DNA of 64,000 bases from Zingiber officinale (lineage: Eukaryota > Streptophyta > Magnoliopsida > Zingiberales > Zingiberaceae): the NCBI RefSeq assembly GCF_018446385.1, contig NC_055990.1:131390996-131454995 (forward strand). The letters run 5' to 3'. The position numbers and the translations under genes are program-made. Below, piece after piece: positions 61,287 through 64,000 of the stretch (position 1 is the stretch's first letter; each line of letters begins with the position of its first letter). The notes beneath the pieces were generated by a model that worked only from the letters and a program-made list of their open reading frames with translations, did not search any database and was not told the origin of the DNA.

Positions 61287-61291
61287 CCTAT

Positions 61292-61590
61292 AATATTTTA
61301 AATCAACCGTTTTCCATTCGGGTCATTATCTAAGATGTGTTTACCGCCATAGTGTTTTTATTTCTTTTGTATTTTCCATTCAATTTTTAAGTAAGTCTTT
61401 AGGTATTTATGTTGATAAATATAATTTCCTTCATTTGTTTGTTTGATTGTAATCCTAAGAAATAAGTTAATTTTCCTACTAAGCTCATTTCAAATTCTTT
61501 TTCCATTAGATTAATAAATTCTTCTAAAAATTCGAAATTTGTTGAACCAAATATTATATCATCTACGATATTTGGGCAATAAATACGTCT
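61292..61590 (-). pseudogene. Copia reverse transcriptase C-terminal fragment
   Basis: The minus strand reads VDDIIFGSTNFEFLEEFINL, MEKEFEMSLVGKLTYFLGLQ, and in shifted frames MENTKEIKT and NDPNGK...LKYY, which joins NRSAIGSLL at 51646 across the gypsy insertion. The first YVDD residue is Ile. At least two frameshifts are present. The N-terminal half of RT is missing beyond 61590. Confidence 0.85.
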
Positions 61591-62303
61591 GATTTAATGA
61601 TTTAACAAACAAGGTTGGTCAATTTATCCCACTAGGTGGGGAAGGCTAATTATAAGGGAAGCCAAACTAAGAAATTAAACAAAGAGGAATAATGAGAAAG
61701 AATGCAAGACATACCGTTTGATAATTACAAAATCAATTAAAGCTTTTATTAGTATGTGCCCATTTATAGTTATTTACAACTCTAAAGCTCATCATTTTCG
61801 AAAATTGGTTTTCTTATCTACGAACTTTCTTTTGAGTTGATGCAAGATTCATATGTTGATACAAGAAACAACCTGTATCGGGCAATGACTATTATAATAT
61901 CGAGCGATATGATAGATTATCCACTTATCCTCTAGAGGCATTCAATGCATCATTCCTTAAAGTGAGAAAATTAATTCTAATGCTTGCTTATTAATTTGTC
62001 AACTTTTTTATGCACTACTTTAATTTTTAAATTAGTTGATACGCTAATTTAACATCTAAAACTTATTTATGTAGTTCAATTTTCAAATTAGAGAATGCAT
62101 TAATCTACTAGGAAAGATTTAAGGCTTCATCCTTGAATAATGACTTCACTGGAGTCTTGAAGAGCATTTCACATTTTGATTTTCCCGATTTGTTGGAGCG
62201 GATAACTAAAAAGAAAGAAATAATGTCAAAGTTCAATCAACAAGGATCAAAATGATGGAGAAAATACATTCATTTCTTATTTAGTCAATATTTCCAGAAC
62301 TCC
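61591..62303. other. Unassigned segment inside the SIRE-like pol
   Basis: About 0.7 kb with no coding frame lies where the integrase C-terminus and RT N-terminus should be. It is AT-rich and matches none of the other elements in the window. Neither terminal inverted repeats nor a target duplication were found. Confidence 0.5.
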
Positions 62304-63077
62304 CTACCTGCTTAGAGAATATCCTACAAAAATTCCATTTTCTACTTTAGAGGTGAATTTTTCTAAATGTTCTCTAGTATTTAGGATGAAGGCTGGACAC
62401 CCAAATACTTTAAAATATTTTATGTTAGGTTGTTTGTTATAAAATATTTCAAAGAAGGTTTTATTATGTCTTTTATTTAATGTTGTTCTATTTTGCACAT
62501 AGCAGGCTGTGCTAACAGCTTCTGCCCAGAAATATTTAGGTAGGTTATATTCATTTAACATGGTTCTAGAGGCTTCTAGTAAGGTTCTATTTTTTCTTTC
62601 TACAATTCCATTTTGTTGGGGGGTTTTAGGACATGAAAATTCGTGATGGTAGCCATTTTTAAGACAGAATTTGTTAAAATTATGATTTTTAAATTCTCCC
62701 CCATTGTCACTCCTAATTCTTTTAATTTTAATATCTTTTTCGTTTTCAATTTGTTTGCAGAAATTTATAAAGATTTCAAAAGTTTCATCTTTATGTTTTA
62801 AGAATTTTACCCAAGTAAATCTAGAATAATCATCTATAATTACTAAACAATATAAGTTTCCATTTATAGATTTGACTCCATGGGAGTCAAAAAGGTCTAA
62901 ATGTAGAAGTTCTAATATTGAGTTAGTTTGTGGCTGATTTGTTTGTTTGTGAGTGGATTTAGTTTGTTTACCTTGTTGACAAGCATTACATATGGTTGAA
63001 TCTAAGTTAGGTAATTTTGGTAAGCCTCTCACAAGTCCATTTAGTTTACTTATATTTCTAAAGTTGGTGTGAGACAT
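62304..63077 (-). pseudogene. Copia integrase, SIRE-like
   Basis: The minus-strand frame holds the zinc-binding tail MSHTNFRNISKL...CNACQQGKQTK and the catalytic core with Asp in HLDLFDSHG, Asp in IRSDNGGEF and Glu in GIVERKNRTLLE, spaced as in DD35E integrases. It continues to FKVFGCPAFILN and FVGYS, where it hits a stop and the unassigned segment. Upstream, TGA at 63087-63089 separates it from GAG-pre-integrase (a Trp position before HRRMSH). Confidence 0.92.
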
Positions 63078-63490
63078 CCTCCTATGTCATAACCAAGTTT
63101 CTTCTTTTTGTGTTAAATAACACTTAATGGAAGAAGTGGTTAAGTTGATGGTATAGATGTTGTCTTTTCTAAAACCTTTTAGGCTTATGGTAGGATTATC
63201 TAGATGTTTGATTAAACACTCTGTGGATAGAAATTTAACCTTATACCTAGTATCACACAATTGACTTATACTTAGAAGATTATATTTAAAATTTTCAACA
63301 AGTAAAACATTTGTAATTATAAAGTCTATTTTTAATTCAATATTATCTAAACCAATTACCTTGAGTTTGTCGTTGTTTCCAAAGGCAACTGTTCCTAAGT
63401 TTTTGTAAGTGAGTTGAGTGAACTTGGTGTGATCTCCAGGCATATGTTTGGAGCAACCACTGTCCAAAATCCACTTGGTTTCCTACAGTA
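63078..63490 (-). pseudogene. Copia protease active site and GAG-pre-integrase
   Basis: The minus strand reads ILDSGCSKHMPGDHTKFTQL (protease, D-S-G active site), VAFGNNDKLKVIGLDNIELK, KYNLLSISQLCD and TQKEETWL, then TGA 63087-63089, then HRRMSH. Upstream of 63490 coding similarity fades into AT-rich repeats. Confidence 0.88.
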
Positions 63491-64000
63491 AGTAGGATTT
63501 AACGTTAGTCTTTTTATTTTTGAGCAGACATTATTTAAGTTAATTTTAAGTTTAAAATTAAAATTTTGAAATTTAAATTTTAAGTTTAAACTTAAAATTT
63601 TGAAATTAATTTGTAAGTTTTAAAATTAAAAATTTGAAATTAATTTTTAACTTTAAAATTTTGAAATTAATTTTTAAGTTTAAAATTAAAATTTTGAAAT
63701 TAAATTTTAAGTTTAAAATTAAAATTTTGAAATTAATTTTTAAGTTTGAAATTGAAATTTTGAAATTAAGTTTAAAATTTTGAAATTAATTTTTAAGTTT
63801 AAAATTAAAATTTTGAAATTAATTTTTAAGTTTTAAAATTAAAATTTTGAAATTTTTAAGTTTTAAAATTTTGAAATTAATTTTTAGGTTTAAAATTAAA
63901 ATTTTTAAGTTTTAAAATTAACATTTTGAAATTAATTTTTAAGTTTAAAATTAAAATTTTGAAATTAATTTTTAAGTTTAAAATTAAAATTTTGAAATTA
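63491..64000. repeat. AT-rich short tandem repeats
   Basis: From about 63536 to the window end a unit of about 31-34 bases (TTTTAAGTTTAAAATTAAAA followed by TTTTGAAATTAA) repeats about 14 times with length changes. It lies upstream of protease in the SIRE-like element and resembles, in reverse, the AATTTCAAAATT words of the array at 32110-33800. Confidence 0.85.

Larger units (their letters stand above)
41611..64000 (-). mobile_element. SIRE-like Ty1/copia element, minus strand, hosting two nested insertions
   Basis: The 3' LTR end is at 41611 (TGTAGGAC on the plus strand). The LTR is split by the gag-only element at 42173-49318 and resumes at 49319-49874. Pol follows on the minus strand: RNase H (50991-51646), split by a gypsy element at 51647-61286, reverse transcriptase end (61292-61590), integrase (62304-63077), protease and GAG-pre-integrase (63078-63490). 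Gag and the 5' LTR lie right of the window. All pol pieces are broken. Confidence 0.85.

Overview
This window is repeat-dominated DNA from a flowering plant nuclear genome. The signs are Ty1/copia and Ty3/gypsy LTR retrotransposons with initiator-tRNA-Met primer sites, P-class pentatricopeptide (PPR) genes, a spliced cytosolic ribosomal protein S18 gene, MITE-like elements and a SINE-like insertion. The species cannot be read from the sequence. No complete intact host gene was found, and every retroelement pol region is broken.

Layout. (1) 1-14276: two tandem copies of one Ty1/copia family (A1, A2) share a central 1889-bp LTR. The array is inserted, with right-hand target duplication CCTTG, in a PPR pseudogene whose start half survives at 14277-15079. 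(2) 15.3-18.7 kb: a Harbinger-like MITE candidate and a Ty3/gypsy remnant in which gag is fused to the integrase tail. (3) 19.9-25.3 kb is the gene island. It holds a duplicated unrecognised gene (copy A decayed, copy B with an open last exon), a second PPR copy, and an RPS18 locus without its last exon. A SINE-like insertion in copy A has its empty site in copy B. (4) 25.3-41.6 kb: LTR fragments, then a minus-strand gypsy pol broken by a gag-only copia-type element (28476-35506) and by a 5'-truncated third copy (A3) of the first copia family. (5) 41.6-64.0 kb: a minus-strand SIRE-like copia element. Its 3' LTR is split by a second gag-only element (42173-49318, TSD TATAT). Its reverse transcriptase/RNase H is split by a decayed gypsy element with 3.3-kb LTRs (51647-61286, TSD CCTAT).

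Most unusual observations. The leader of the A family carries a row of RNA hairpins, three with an apical GC-CAAA-GC stem-loop on different stem sequences. The A-family LTR carries further hairpins in which base pairs changed together between copies. Several unrelated-looking LTRs carry arrays of different short palindromes at the same relative position. Differences between copies fall strikingly often on CTG/CAG triplets, which raises a question of assembly quality or of methylation-linked change. In the gag of 28476-35506 all three breaks are TAG in one otherwise open frame of 469 codons.
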